From Niabella sp. (GTDB taxonomy: Bacteria > Bacteroidota > Bacteroidia > Chitinophagales > Chitinophagaceae), in NCBI GenBank assembly GCA_027493055.1, contig JAPUDO010000122.1:1-35496 (forward strand): a DNA stretch of 35,496 bases. The letters are read 5' to 3'. A model generated the notes under the pieces. The model was not told the DNA's origin. It saw only the letters and a program-made list of their open reading frames with translations, and made no database searches. Shown here piece after piece: positions 26,352 through 35,441 of the stretch. Every line of letters begins with the position of its first letter. Positions within the stretch are counted from its first letter, which is position 1. Made by a program: the position numbers and the translations under genes.

Positions 26352-28733
26352 ATGATAAAGAAACTTAAAAGAATTTTACTTACTGTTTTTGTCTGTCTTT
26401 TATCTCATTCGTTATTACAGGCAGGTTTGGGAAGAAAGGTAGAGAAATTTGATTTTGACTGGCGTTTTAACCTGGGCGATGTGCGGGGCGCTGCTGCGCC
26501 TGATTTTGATGATAAGGGCTGGCGGTTGCTGAACGTACCGCACGACTGGAGTATCGAACAGTCATTTGTATATGATAAAAAATTAAGCGCCAATGGATTT
26601 TTACCAGGTGGTGTAGGATGGTACAGAAAGCATTTTTCTATATCTCAAAAGGACCAGGGTAAAAAGATCTACCTTCATTTTGAAGGAGTATACCATCAAA
26701 GTGATGTTTATATTAACGGGCATCACCTGGGGTTTCACCCTTATGGTTATACTCCTTTTGAATATGATCTTACAGATTATATAAGGTTTGGCGAGGATAA
26801 TGTGATTGCGGTTAAAGTGGATCATGCAGAGCTTCCGTCTTCGCGATGGTATTCTGGCTCAGGGATATATAGAAATGTCTGGTTAAAGATATTAGAACCG
26901 GTGCATATTGATCTTTGGGGAACTTTTGTATCAACACCCCGGGTATCCGCCGCAAAAGCGGATGTCAAACTGGAAACTTCCATCAAAAATAACAGTTCCG
27001 TTAACGCTAATTGCACGGTTATAGCAGAGATAATAAACCAGTATGGAGTAAATGTAGGTAGCCATACTACTAGGCTAATCGTAAAGCCGGGAATGGTACA
27101 AAAGGCCGACCAGCAAATCGCAGTTGCTCAACCTTCCCTTTGGTCTCATAAGAGCCCTTATTTGTACCAGGTACGAACTACTGTAAAAAATGGAAAGAAA
27201 ATAATCGATCAAATTACAACGAAGTTTGGTATAAGAACGGTTCAGTGGGACGCGGACAGGGGGTTTTTGCTAAACGGAGATGTTGTAAAACTAAAAGGGA
27301 TGAATCTTCATACAGATGGAGGGGCTGTAGGAACAGCTGTACCTCCTAAAGTATGGCAGCGACGCCTTAAAACCTTGACGGATATTGGTTGCAACGCCAT
27401 CCGGGCCAGTCATAATCCTCCAGACAGAGGGTTCCTGGAACTTTGTGATTCAATGGGGTTTCTTGTAATTGACGAGGCTTTGGATAAATGGCGGAGATAC
27501 GGGTACTATCAGAAGTATTTTGAAGAATGGTGGCAAAAAGATATTGGAGCAATGGTATTAAGAGACCGTAACCATCCCTCAGTTATTTTATGGAGCGTGG
27601 GTAACGAAGTGATTGAACAAAACCTACCATCTGGAACTGATACTGTTAAATTGTTGGTGGATTATGTCCATAAACTGGACCCTACAAGGAAAGTGATGGT
27701 GGGCCTTAACCCTTCCAGGGGGTTCAACGAGAATGGCTTTGCGCAGGCATTGGATGTAGTGGGGTATAATTACCAGGAGCCCTGGTACGAACAGGATAAA
27801 AAAGAGTTCCCGTCCAGAATCTTTGTGGGCACTGAGACGTACTGTTATTTTCGGGGCTATGAAGGTAACAAGATGAATTTTGAAACGCGGAAGAATCCCT
27901 GGTACGATGTAGCAGAAAATGAGTATGTCGCAGGCTCATTTTTATGGCCAGGTATCGATTACATAGGAGAAGTGGGCGGCTGGCCCCTGAAAATAAGGTC
28001 TTCTGGTATCATTGACATTGCTGGGTATCCCAAAACCATTGCAGGTTTTTTTAAAGCAGTTTGGCTTGATAGACCCGTTGTTTCCCTTGCCGTATTAGAC
28101 GATCATGCAGATTTAAAAGTAGACCCTGCCAAGCTGAACTGGTCTTATCCTAGAATGGTTTCTCATTGGAATTTTCCTTACTTTAAGAAACACCTGATCC
28201 GGGTTCATACATTTACAAATTGTGAATCAGTAGAACTGCAGGTGAACCAGCATTCTTTTGGAGAGCGTAAGACTGCTGAGTTTGCCAATAATACAATAGA
28301 ATGGTGGGTGCCTTATGCCGAAGGTCATCTTATTGCTATCGGGAAAAATAATGGAGTTGAGGTCACAAGGGATACATTAAGTACTGCATCTGCTCCTGCC
28401 AGGATTAACCTGAGTACAGGAATGAATAAGATTTTTGCAGACCGGCAGGATGTTTCGATAGTGGAGCTTGAATTACTGGATGAAAAAGGCAACCTGGTTC
28501 CCGATAAAGACCTGAATGTAGCATTTTCTATAACAGGTCCCGGAAAATTAATTGGAATTGACAATGGAAACCAGGATAGCGATGAGCCATTTAAAAGTAA
28601 TGCACGTCATACCCGGTTTGGAAAACTGATCGCGATCATCCAGTCTGACGGCAAGCCGGGTACAATAACAGTTTCAGCAAAATGTCAGGAACTTCCTGAA
28701 GGCCAGTTGATCATTCATGCTTTATCTAAATAG
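26352..28733 (+). CDS. GH2 beta-galactosidase-like enzyme with DUF4982 and terminal Ig-like domains
   Basis: This is a 793-residue secreted GH2 enzyme. The start is ATG at 26352, 4 bases after the preceding stop; an in-frame ATG at 26331 overlaps that gene and would add seven residues before the signal peptide. After the signal peptide (about 1-23) come the sugar-binding domain (FDFDWRFNLGD, VPHDWSIEQ, GVGWYRKHF), an Ig-like domain, and the barrel from LKGMNLHTDGGAVG. Acid/base Glu419 lies in LWSVGNEVIEQ and the nucleophile Glu495 in FVGTETYCYF. FLWPGIDYIGEVGGWP closes the barrel. A DUF4982-like region (about 600-670) and a terminal Ig-like domain follow. It has the same architecture as the partial gene at 2-934. 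Beta-galactosidase is the commonest activity for this layout, but glucuronidase is not excluded. Confidence 0.92.
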   Translation: MIKKLKRILLTVFVCLLSHSLLQAGLGRKVEKFDFDWRFNLGDVRGAAAPDFDDKGWRLLNVPHDWSIEQSFVYDKKLSANGFLPGGVGWYRKHFSISQKDQGKKIYLHFEGVYHQSDVYINGHHLGFHPYGYTPFEYDLTDYIRFGEDNVIAVKVDHAELPSSRWYSGSGIYRNVWLKILEPVHIDLWGTFVSTPRVSAAKADVKLETSIKNNSSVNANCTVIAEIINQYGVNVGSHTTRLIVKPGMVQKADQQIAVAQPSLWSHKSPYLYQVRTTVKNGKKIIDQITTKFGIRTVQWDADRGFLLNGDVVKLKGMNLHTDGGAVGTAVPPKVWQRRLKTLTDIGCNAIRASHNPPDRGFLELCDSMGFLVIDEALDKWRRYGYYQKYFEEWWQKDIGAMVLRDRNHPSVILWSVGNEVIEQNLPSGTDTVKLLVDYVHKLDPTRKVMVGLNPSRGFNENGFAQALDVVGYNYQEPWYEQDKKEFPSRIFVGTETYCYFRGYEGNKMNFETRKNPWYDVAENEYVAGSFLWPGIDYIGEVGGWPLKIRSSGIIDIAGYPKTIAGFFKAVWLDRPVVSLAVLDDHADLKVDPAKLNWSYPRMVSHWNFPYFKKHLIRVHTFTNCESVELQVNQHSFGERKTAEFANNTIEWWVPYAEGHLIAIGKNNGVEVTRDTLSTASAPARINLSTGMNKIFADRQDVSIVELELLDEKGNLVPDKDLNVAFSITGPGKLIGIDNGNQDSDEPFKSNARHTRFGKLIAIIQSDGKPGTITVSAKCQELPEGQLIIHALSK

Positions 28734-28739
28734 CCTCTT

Positions 28740-29732
28740 ATGAAAATAATTTATTGTTTAGCCGGTATGTTTATATTTAGTGTAGTTACCGGCCTTCAGG
28801 GGAAAGCACTTGGCCAGTCTTTTACCCGATCCATTACCTCTCCAATTCTTTTTAAGGGCAATGATTCTGTAGCCTACCGGGACCCCGCCGTGTTATTTAA
28901 TAAAGGCGTGTTTTACCTGTTTTTTACGGTGGTGAAAACGCAAGAAGACGCCAGGATTTATTCCTATACGGCGGTGTCCCGTTCCAAAGATCTGGCACGC
29001 TGGACTCCTCCTGAAATGATTACGCCAAAAGATCAGGATCTGAACTTTTCCAGCCCCGGTAATATTGTACGATTTAAAAATGAATGGATATTATGTTTGC
29101 AAACCTATCCCCGTCCGGGTTATAAGATGGGGCAGAAAATTATGTATGGCAATTCAAATGCCCGGCTATACATTATGCGCAGCAAGGATTTAAGAAAATG
29201 GTCAGATCCAGAGCTTTTAAAAGTACAGGGTGATATTTCATTCGAACAGATGGGAAGAATGATCGATCCGTACTTATTGGAAGATAAAGATTACCCCGGT
29301 AAATGGTGGTGTTTTTATAAATACAAAGGAGTGAGCATGTCTTATACCTACGATATGAAACACTGGGTTTATGCTGGTAACATACCGGATGGAGGAGAAA
29401 ATACCTGTGTTCTGGTCGAAAAAAAACAATACCGTATGTTCCATTCTCCCCACAACGGAATAGGACTAAAGAGATCTCATGATCTTGTTCATTGGACAGA
29501 TGATACGGGCCTGATAACTTTAGGACAGCAAAACTGGCCCTGGGCAAAAGGGCGTATTACTGCAGCAACTGTCATCAACCTCAAGCGTTATAAGCCAGTT
29601 GGAAAGTACCTGATGTTTTTTCACGGTTCAGGACCGAAGACTGAATTAGAGGGTGATTTTGACAAAAATGCTTCCATTGGTTTTGCCTGGAGCGATGATT
29701 TGATGAACTGGACCTGGCCAGGTAAGATGTGA
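28740..29732 (+). CDS. GH43-like five-bladed beta-propeller enzyme
   Basis: This 330-residue secreted protein has a signal peptide ending ALGQ (about 1-26), starting 6 bases after the GH2 stop. It belongs by appearance to the GH43/GH32/GH117-type propeller superfamily. The inferred catalytic triad is Asp48 in VAYRDPAVLF (base), Asp176 in GRMIDPYLL (pKa modulator) and Glu220 in DGGENTCVLVEKKQYRMF (acid). Repeated blade motifs such as SRSKDLARWTPPE, MRSKDLRKWSDPE and WSDDLMNWTWP are clear. Characterised relatives mostly release alpha-L-arabinofuranose, beta-xylose or galactose. The sequence is not a textbook GH43, so the subfamily and substrate are open. A neighbouring gene (29880) encodes a second, divergent propeller. 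Confidence 0.78.
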   Translation: MKIIYCLAGMFIFSVVTGLQGKALGQSFTRSITSPILFKGNDSVAYRDPAVLFNKGVFYLFFTVVKTQEDARIYSYTAVSRSKDLARWTPPEMITPKDQDLNFSSPGNIVRFKNEWILCLQTYPRPGYKMGQKIMYGNSNARLYIMRSKDLRKWSDPELLKVQGDISFEQMGRMIDPYLLEDKDYPGKWWCFYKYKGVSMSYTYDMKHWVYAGNIPDGGENTCVLVEKKQYRMFHSPHNGIGLKRSHDLVHWTDDTGLITLGQQNWPWAKGRITAATVINLKRYKPVGKYLMFFHGSGPKTELEGDFDKNASIGFAWSDDLMNWTWPGKM

Positions 29733-29879
29733 GCTTATTAGGAATTAGTCCGGAGTAGTATCATATTAAACATACTATCTACCAGCAAGCTTCAGGCATA
29801 GTGAGGATTGTCATAAAGGGCTCGTCAAAGCTGTTTTTATATTTTAATGCAGATGTATCATTCTTAAATGTTTAAGATT

Positions 29880-30791
29880 ATGAAAAAGTCTTTTACTCTT
29901 TTTTGCTTCATATTCTTTTTTAGCATATCCCGGGCCCAGGATTTTTATGTGCCGGATACTGAACCGGCATATATAGACCCGGTTTGGCATGGGGGCGCTG
30001 ATCCTGTTGTATTGTGGAACCCCGTTAAAAAAAAGTTTTACATGTATTATACCCAAAGGCGTGCAGACCTGAAAGGGGAAGGGTGGGCGGAAGGATCGAA
30101 AATTGGTATCGCAACATCGAAGGACGGCCGTAAGTGGCAATATGCAGGAACCTGCAAGGGAGAGAGGTTAGAATATCCTGTTGAGGATGATTATTCTTTG
30201 TGGGCGCCTTCTGTAATCTACCATAAAAGAACATTCCACCTGTATGTGAGTTATGTGCCCGGCATCACCGGAAAAATGGGAAAAGGTATCAGTTATATCA
30301 AGCATTATACCAGTAAAGATGGCGAAAACTGGAACTTCAAGTCTTTTATTCCGCTTTCTTCCGACAGGTGTATTGATCCTTGTGTTTATAGAGTTGGAAA
30401 AACCTGGGTGATGGCATATAAAGATGAGGCTCATGGTGCCCGTACCTGGTTGGCAGAAAGTGAAGATCTCAACAGGTGGAAAGTAACGGGTGCCGCCATT
30501 GAAGACCTGCGCCATGAAGCACCTTTTTACTGGAAGCAAAATGGACGCCATTTCATGATTGTTGATGCCTGGAAATTGCAGGCGCGGGTTTATGAATCTC
30601 CGGATGGTTTGAGTAACTGGGCCTATGTTACCAGTTTCCCGGCCGGGCACCCGGCCATCCTGCAGGCCAAAGGTAAAACCTTTCTTATTCATCATACGCA
30701 TGATACGGAAATGCCGCGGCGGACAGCTATATTCATCAAAGAACTGGTTATAGGTGAAGATGGGAAGCCTTTGCCTGTTGCCAGCAAGTGA
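29880..30791 (+). CDS. Second GH43-like five-bladed beta-propeller enzyme
   Basis: This 303-residue secreted protein, counted from ATG 29880, has the signal peptide MKKSFTLFCFIFFFSISRAQ. An in-frame ATG at 29868 would add MFKI and cannot be excluded. Putative GH43-type catalytic residues are Asp41 in GGADPVVLWN, Asp166 in RCIDPCVYR and Glu213 in RHEAPFYWKQNG, with a trimmed set of blade motifs (ATSKDGRKW, YTSKDGENW, AESEDLNRW). The three acidic residues fall at the spacing expected for the propeller superfamily. It lies 147 bases after the previous propeller gene (135 if ATG 29868 is used) and shares only the fold with it. Likely an exo-acting arabinofuranosidase, galactosidase or GH117-like hydrolase; which one is not decidable here. 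Confidence 0.78.
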   Translation: MKKSFTLFCFIFFFSISRAQDFYVPDTEPAYIDPVWHGGADPVVLWNPVKKKFYMYYTQRRADLKGEGWAEGSKIGIATSKDGRKWQYAGTCKGERLEYPVEDDYSLWAPSVIYHKRTFHLYVSYVPGITGKMGKGISYIKHYTSKDGENWNFKSFIPLSSDRCIDPCVYRVGKTWVMAYKDEAHGARTWLAESEDLNRWKVTGAAIEDLRHEAPFYWKQNGRHFMIVDAWKLQARVYESPDGLSNWAYVTSFPAGHPAILQAKGKTFLIHHTHDTEMPRRTAIFIKELVIGEDGKPLPVASK

Positions 30792-30896
30792 TGTATAGAT
30801 CTGTAACCCCTTTTACATTACAGGTGCTTACTTCTCCCTCTTTTAAGAAAGATTAATTCAATAAAAACTTATTCATAACGATTACAGCTTATAAAA

Positions 30897-33053
30897 ATGA
30901 TAAAGAAAAATTTACTCCTGTTCCTTTTTATCTCATTGTTCAGTGGCATTCAAATAGCTTCCGGGCAAAAAATGGAAGGCTGGGTAGGCGCCTATAAAGG
31001 ACGAATGGCTTTTTTTATAAATGGCAAGCCCGTACCTCCGTTAATGTATTCCGGTACGGAGCAGGGGCGTCAAACCTGGAAAGACCCGACCGAAAAAAGC
31101 ATAGCCCAGTTTACTTCCATAGGATACGATATCATTCAAACCGATATGTGGTTGAAATATTCCCTTTTGCCTGACGGTAGTTTTGATGTGACTGGAATTA
31201 AAAGGCAGTTGTCCGGGATTTTAAAAATTAATCCGCAAGCTAAAATCGTAGTACGTATTAATGTTTCTGCACCTAAATGGTGGCTGGATAAATATCCACA
31301 AGAACGGTGCTGTGTTACAAAACCAGGCCCGGATAACAAGGAGTTTGGCGGAAATGTTGCAGAAAGCCTCGCATCAGAAGCATACCGGAGGTTTGCTGAA
31401 GACAATTTGAAACTTTTTTTAAAGGAACTGATAAAACTGCCTGAGTCGGATCGTATTGTAGGTTTTCATGTTGGAGGAGGCGTATACGGAGAATGGCATT
31501 ATTACGGGATATTTAATGAGCCCGATTGTTCCACATCGATGGATATATATTTCCGGAGTTTTGCGAGGCAGAAATATGGTACAATCGATAGTATTAATTT
31601 TTATTGGAATACCCGTTATAAGAATCCGGACGAAATCCGGGTGCCTGGCTATGAAAGAAGATTTGAGGTTGCCGACGGGGAATTCAGAGACGCCCGGAAG
31701 GACAGGCTCGTAGTGGATTATTATGATTGTCAGCAGCAGGCAATTTCGTCGCTTGTTTACAACCTTACAAAGCTGGTGAAGGATACCTGGCCCAGAAGAA
31801 CAATCGTTGGTGTATTTTTCGGGTATTTTTACGGAGGGTTTACGGTAGGTGCCCAGGCCAGCCAGGCCGATATTAAAACCATACTGCAAAGCCCCTACAT
31901 TGATTATCTCGCAGGTCCTTATTACTCCAGGTCAATGGAGGGGTCTGGGTGTTACAGGTCTCTGGCCGCTTCGATGGCGCTGAATGGAAAAATATGGCTG
32001 ACAGAACATGACGGCGGCACACATTTGGGAGGCAGCGGTGCCAATAAAGCCTATTTTCCTGGGATACCGGCTAACGAGGATCAGTCCGTAGCGCGGATGA
32101 GAAGAAATTTTATGTATAGCATCACTGAAAATGGCGGGCAATGGTGGTACGATTTCGGGCCCAAAAGCCAGGGCGGCGGTTGGTGGTCAACACCCCGGAT
32201 GCTGAATGAGGCGAAATCTCTTTTGGCGATCTCAAACAAACAGCTGGAAGCGGGCTATCATTCAACAGCAGATGTGCTGGTAGTACACGATATGTACGCT
32301 TATTACTACAACCGTCCCAAGCGGACTGAGAAATATACGGTTTCCCTGGTAGAGAAAATGGCGGACGCCTTACTGGGCACTGGTGCGTCTTTTGAAAAGA
32401 TCTTTTTAATGGACCTTAAAAAGGTGAATTTGTCAAAATACAAAATGGTTATTTTCTCCCTTACTACCTTATTTGATGCCGACATGCGGGCGTATATCAA
32501 GACTAACGTAATGAACGATGGAAGAACCGTGGTGTTTATGTCGGCAGCGGGCTACACAAACGGCAATGTTAGCTCCACTACTTTCATTTCACAACTTACC
32601 GGAATGAATATTATAAAAGCTCCGCTAACAAAGCGTATGTCTATAGAAATAAGTGGTAAGACTGAAGAGGTTAATACAGATGGAATTTTAAGTCTTTTTC
32701 AGATTGACGATAAAGCGGTAACAACTTCCGGCATCTACAACAATGGATTTGTTGCTGCGGGTTTTAAAAAGATGCATAATTATACGGTGTGGTATATAGG
32801 CGCTCCCCTGGGAGAAAGCCCTGAGATATATAAAATGCTTTTCAAGCAAGCAAATGTTCATTTTTATGTAGAAGGCGTGGTGCCAAAAGATTATATATCA
32901 GTTGGTGGCGGAATGATAGGGATTTATACAGTGAATGGAGGTGTAAAAACAATTTATGCACAAAATGGAAAACCCGTTAAAATAAATATGCACCCGTATG
33001 CCTGCCGTTATTTCAACCTTGTTGATGGTGATCCAATTAACACAGAGGATTAA
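30897..33053 (+). CDS. GH42-like clan GH-A glycosidase (putative beta-galactosidase or beta-mannosidase-type)
   Basis: This 718-residue secreted protein has a signal peptide ending ASGQ (about 1-24) and three visible parts. First is a TIM barrel (about 35-420) with PPLMYSG, RINVSAPKWWL, GFHVGGGVYGEWHYYG (Glu199), FNEPD (Glu208) and IWLTEHDGGTH (Glu370). Next is a Rossmann-like domain (about 440-600: DVLVVHDMYAYYY, KMVIFSLTTLFD, GRTVVFMSAAGYTNG) like the trimerisation domain of GH42 enzymes. Last is a small beta-rich C-terminus. Glu370 is the best nucleophile candidate; the acid/base is Glu199 or Glu208. Bacterial GH42 proteins are usually cytoplasmic, so a secreted copy points to a related family such as the GH42-like or GH164-type groups. 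It starts 105 bases after the propeller gene. Confidence 0.75.
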   Translation: MIKKNLLLFLFISLFSGIQIASGQKMEGWVGAYKGRMAFFINGKPVPPLMYSGTEQGRQTWKDPTEKSIAQFTSIGYDIIQTDMWLKYSLLPDGSFDVTGIKRQLSGILKINPQAKIVVRINVSAPKWWLDKYPQERCCVTKPGPDNKEFGGNVAESLASEAYRRFAEDNLKLFLKELIKLPESDRIVGFHVGGGVYGEWHYYGIFNEPDCSTSMDIYFRSFARQKYGTIDSINFYWNTRYKNPDEIRVPGYERRFEVADGEFRDARKDRLVVDYYDCQQQAISSLVYNLTKLVKDTWPRRTIVGVFFGYFYGGFTVGAQASQADIKTILQSPYIDYLAGPYYSRSMEGSGCYRSLAASMALNGKIWLTEHDGGTHLGGSGANKAYFPGIPANEDQSVARMRRNFMYSITENGGQWWYDFGPKSQGGGWWSTPRMLNEAKSLLAISNKQLEAGYHSTADVLVVHDMYAYYYNRPKRTEKYTVSLVEKMADALLGTGASFEKIFLMDLKKVNLSKYKMVIFSLTTLFDADMRAYIKTNVMNDGRTVVFMSAAGYTNGNVSSTTFISQLTGMNIIKAPLTKRMSIEISGKTEEVNTDGILSLFQIDDKAVTTSGIYNNGFVAAGFKKMHNYTVWYIGAPLGESPEIYKMLFKQANVHFYVEGVVPKDYISVGGGMIGIYTVNGGVKTIYAQNGKPVKINMHPYACRYFNLVDGDPINTED

Positions 33054-33116
33054 AAAGCGGCAATTGCCTGAGATTGTCGTATGTAAAGGAGGATTTTTGA
33101 ATAAAAATAATCGAAC

Positions 33117-35429
33117 ATGATAAAAAGAGCTTTTTGTATAGTAAGTCTTCAATTGCTTGTATGCCTGGCATTTTGCCAGGAATGGAAAGGGCGGTGGATA
33201 TCTACAGAACGTTGCCAGAGTGCTTCCAATACCTGGCTCGCTTACAGGAAGGAATTTACTTTGGAAAAAGAAGTGAAATTGGCCATGGCACGAATAGCGG
33301 TTGATTCTAAATACTGGCTTTGGATCAATGGAAAAATGGTGGTGTTTGAAGGTGGGTTAAAAAGAGGTCCTAACCCCTTTGATACTTATTATGACCAGGT
33401 TGATATAGGTCCTTACCTGGTGGAAGGGAAAAATGTAATTGCAGTCTTGGTATGGTTTTTCGGAAAAGATGGTTTCTCTCATAGCAGCAGCGGGCGGGCG
33501 GGGCTTTTGTTTGACTGTATGGCTGATGAGGTGAATGTATTTTCAGATAGCAGTTGGAGATGTTCTGTATTGGAAGCATATCAAACGGCACCTCCGCCGT
33601 TTCCCAATTATCGCTTGTCAGAGTCAAGTATTTTATACGATGCCAACAAAGAGATGGGAGACTGGAAAGCCAAAGATTTTAAAGGTAAGATAGAACCCGC
33701 TGTGGTTTTGGGCGAAGCAGGAGGCTATCCCTGGAACAGGCTTCATGTCAGGCCAATACCCCAATGGAAGAATGCTGGCTTAATGCCGTATCGCAACGTG
33801 AGAAAAAGCATTTCTGACAAATACGATACCTTGATCTGCGTACTGCCATACAATACCCAGTTAACGCCTTATTTTAGGGTGGAAGCGGAAGCGGGGAAAA
33901 AAATCATTATTGGTACCGATAACTATTTTTTTTTTAAAGGCGGATCTGGAGAAAACATCCGTACAGAATATATAACAAAAACAGGTGTACAGGAATATGA
34001 AGGGTTGGGATGGATGAATGGCCACAAAGTATATTACATAATTCCCCGGGGGATAAAAGTTTTAGAGGTTAAATACCGGGAAACAGGATATCTGGCTTCT
34101 TTTGAAGGGCGTTTTCATAGTTCGGATCGTTTTCTTAATGAGCTTTGGCTGAAAGCACAACGGACGCTGTATGTCAACATGCGGGATACCTACATGGATT
34201 GCCCGGAACGGGAACGGGCGCAATGGGCTGGTGATGCCGTGCTCGAATCTGCACAATCTTTTTATGCACTTTCTTCATCGGCCCATGCACTCTCTAAAAA
34301 ATGGCTGACTGAATTATTGGGATGGCAACAGGACGATGGAAAGATATTTGCGCCTTCCCCGGCGGGGAACTGGAACAAAGATTTACCGGACCAATCGCTT
34401 GCAGCGGTAGGCTACTATGGCTTGTGGAACTATTATATGCATACCGGTGATAAATTATTACTGGAGGAGCTTTATGAGAAGATACGAAAATACATGTTTC
34501 TATGGGAGCCGCAGAAAGATGCTTCTTCGAAGCCGAGGTACGGAGATTGGACCTGGGGAGACTGGGGAAATAACAGGGATATCCCGCTGCTTTATGATCT
34601 CTGGTATTACCTGGCAGTAAAGGGAATGCACCTTACGGCAAAGGAGCTTAAAAAAGAGAGCGATGAAGCATTCTTTCTGCAATATATGCAGGCATTTAAA
34701 ACTGCATTTGATAAAAAGTACTGGACGGTTAGAGGATATCGCTCTGGTAATTATAAGGAAAGTACAGATGACAGGGCGCAGGCGTTGGCAGTCCTTTGCG
34801 ACCTTGTTCCCCGGGAAAAATATCCTGATCTGTTAAAAATATTTCAGACGGAATATCATGCAAGTCCTTATATGGAAAAATATGTATTGGAAGCCATGAT
34901 GGAAATGGGTTATGCCCGGGAAACACTGCACCGTCTGAAATTAAGATACAAATCAATGGTAGATGGCTGGGCGTTTTCGACATTGCCTGAACATTGGCCA
35001 GGTTCAGACGGTCATGTTGCGGGTTCGATAAATCATGCATGGAGCGGCGGTCCCCTGATCATTTGTTCGCAATATATTAATGGGATTGTTCCGCTTATTC
35101 CGGGTTATCGTTTATTTGAACTGACTCCCCACCCCGAATTGATGAACATGGGCACTACAGAAGTAGCCAGCATCGCCGGAAAAATAATAAGCGTTTACCG
35201 TCAGCTTCATTCAGGTTTAGAGCTAAATGTAACAGTACCGGACGGCACCTCGGCAATTGTAAACATTCCTTCCGGAAAACTAAGGATGGTGACTTTGAAT
35301 GGCAAAAAGATTTGGGAAAAGGGCAAATATCTGAAAGGGCTGAAGCCAGATGGAACAAATACCAGGTTGGAATATATTCCTTTTAAAGTTGCTTCAGGAG
35401 TTTGGCGCTTTCAGGCTAAAAATATTTAA
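33117..35429 (+). CDS. GH78-like alpha-L-rhamnosidase
   Basis: This 770-residue secreted enzyme is predicted to cut alpha-linked L-rhamnose from oligosaccharide ends. It has a signal peptide ending LAFCQ (about 1-21), and an N-terminal beta-sandwich (about 25-170) with WKGRWIST and RIAVDSKYWLWINGK, typical of rhamnosidase jelly-roll domains. A second beta domain follows, then an (alpha/alpha)6 barrel (about 335-690) with MDCPERERAQWAGDA, where Asp373 and Glu364/Glu366 lie in the catalytic motif. Further motifs are YGDWTWGDWGNN, STLPEHWPGSDGHVAGSINH and AWSGGP. The C-terminal beta-sandwich has LTPHPEL. The motif is one residue shorter than in classic GH78 enzymes, so this may be a divergent GH78-like subgroup. 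A T10 run (33926-33935) lies in the gene. The GntR gene entering at the right edge starts only 16 bases downstream. Confidence 0.85.
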   Translation: MIKRAFCIVSLQLLVCLAFCQEWKGRWISTERCQSASNTWLAYRKEFTLEKEVKLAMARIAVDSKYWLWINGKMVVFEGGLKRGPNPFDTYYDQVDIGPYLVEGKNVIAVLVWFFGKDGFSHSSSGRAGLLFDCMADEVNVFSDSSWRCSVLEAYQTAPPPFPNYRLSESSILYDANKEMGDWKAKDFKGKIEPAVVLGEAGGYPWNRLHVRPIPQWKNAGLMPYRNVRKSISDKYDTLICVLPYNTQLTPYFRVEAEAGKKIIIGTDNYFFFKGGSGENIRTEYITKTGVQEYEGLGWMNGHKVYYIIPRGIKVLEVKYRETGYLASFEGRFHSSDRFLNELWLKAQRTLYVNMRDTYMDCPERERAQWAGDAVLESAQSFYALSSSAHALSKKWLTELLGWQQDDGKIFAPSPAGNWNKDLPDQSLAAVGYYGLWNYYMHTGDKLLLEELYEKIRKYMFLWEPQKDASSKPRYGDWTWGDWGNNRDIPLLYDLWYYLAVKGMHLTAKELKKESDEAFFLQYMQAFKTAFDKKYWTVRGYRSGNYKESTDDRAQALAVLCDLVPREKYPDLLKIFQTEYHASPYMEKYVLEAMMEMGYARETLHRLKLRYKSMVDGWAFSTLPEHWPGSDGHVAGSINHAWSGGPLIICSQYINGIVPLIPGYRLFELTPHPELMNMGTTEVASIAGKIISVYRQLHSGLELNVTVPDGTSAIVNIPSGKLRMVTLNGKKIWEKGKYLKGLKPDGTNTRLEYIPFKVASGVWRFQAKNI
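33926..33935 (+). repeat. T10 homopolymer inside the GH78-like gene
   Basis: Ten consecutive T residues encode the end of a Tyr codon and three Phe codons in the second beta domain. Such runs are potential transcriptional or replication slippage sites. Confidence 0.9.
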
Positions 35430-35441
35430 CGATTATTCATT

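Noticed and set aside
30168-30701. Open frame of 177 codons on the minus strand inside the second propeller gene
   Set aside because: Antisense to a protein with clear blade motifs and catalytic residues; no signal peptide or domain of its own.
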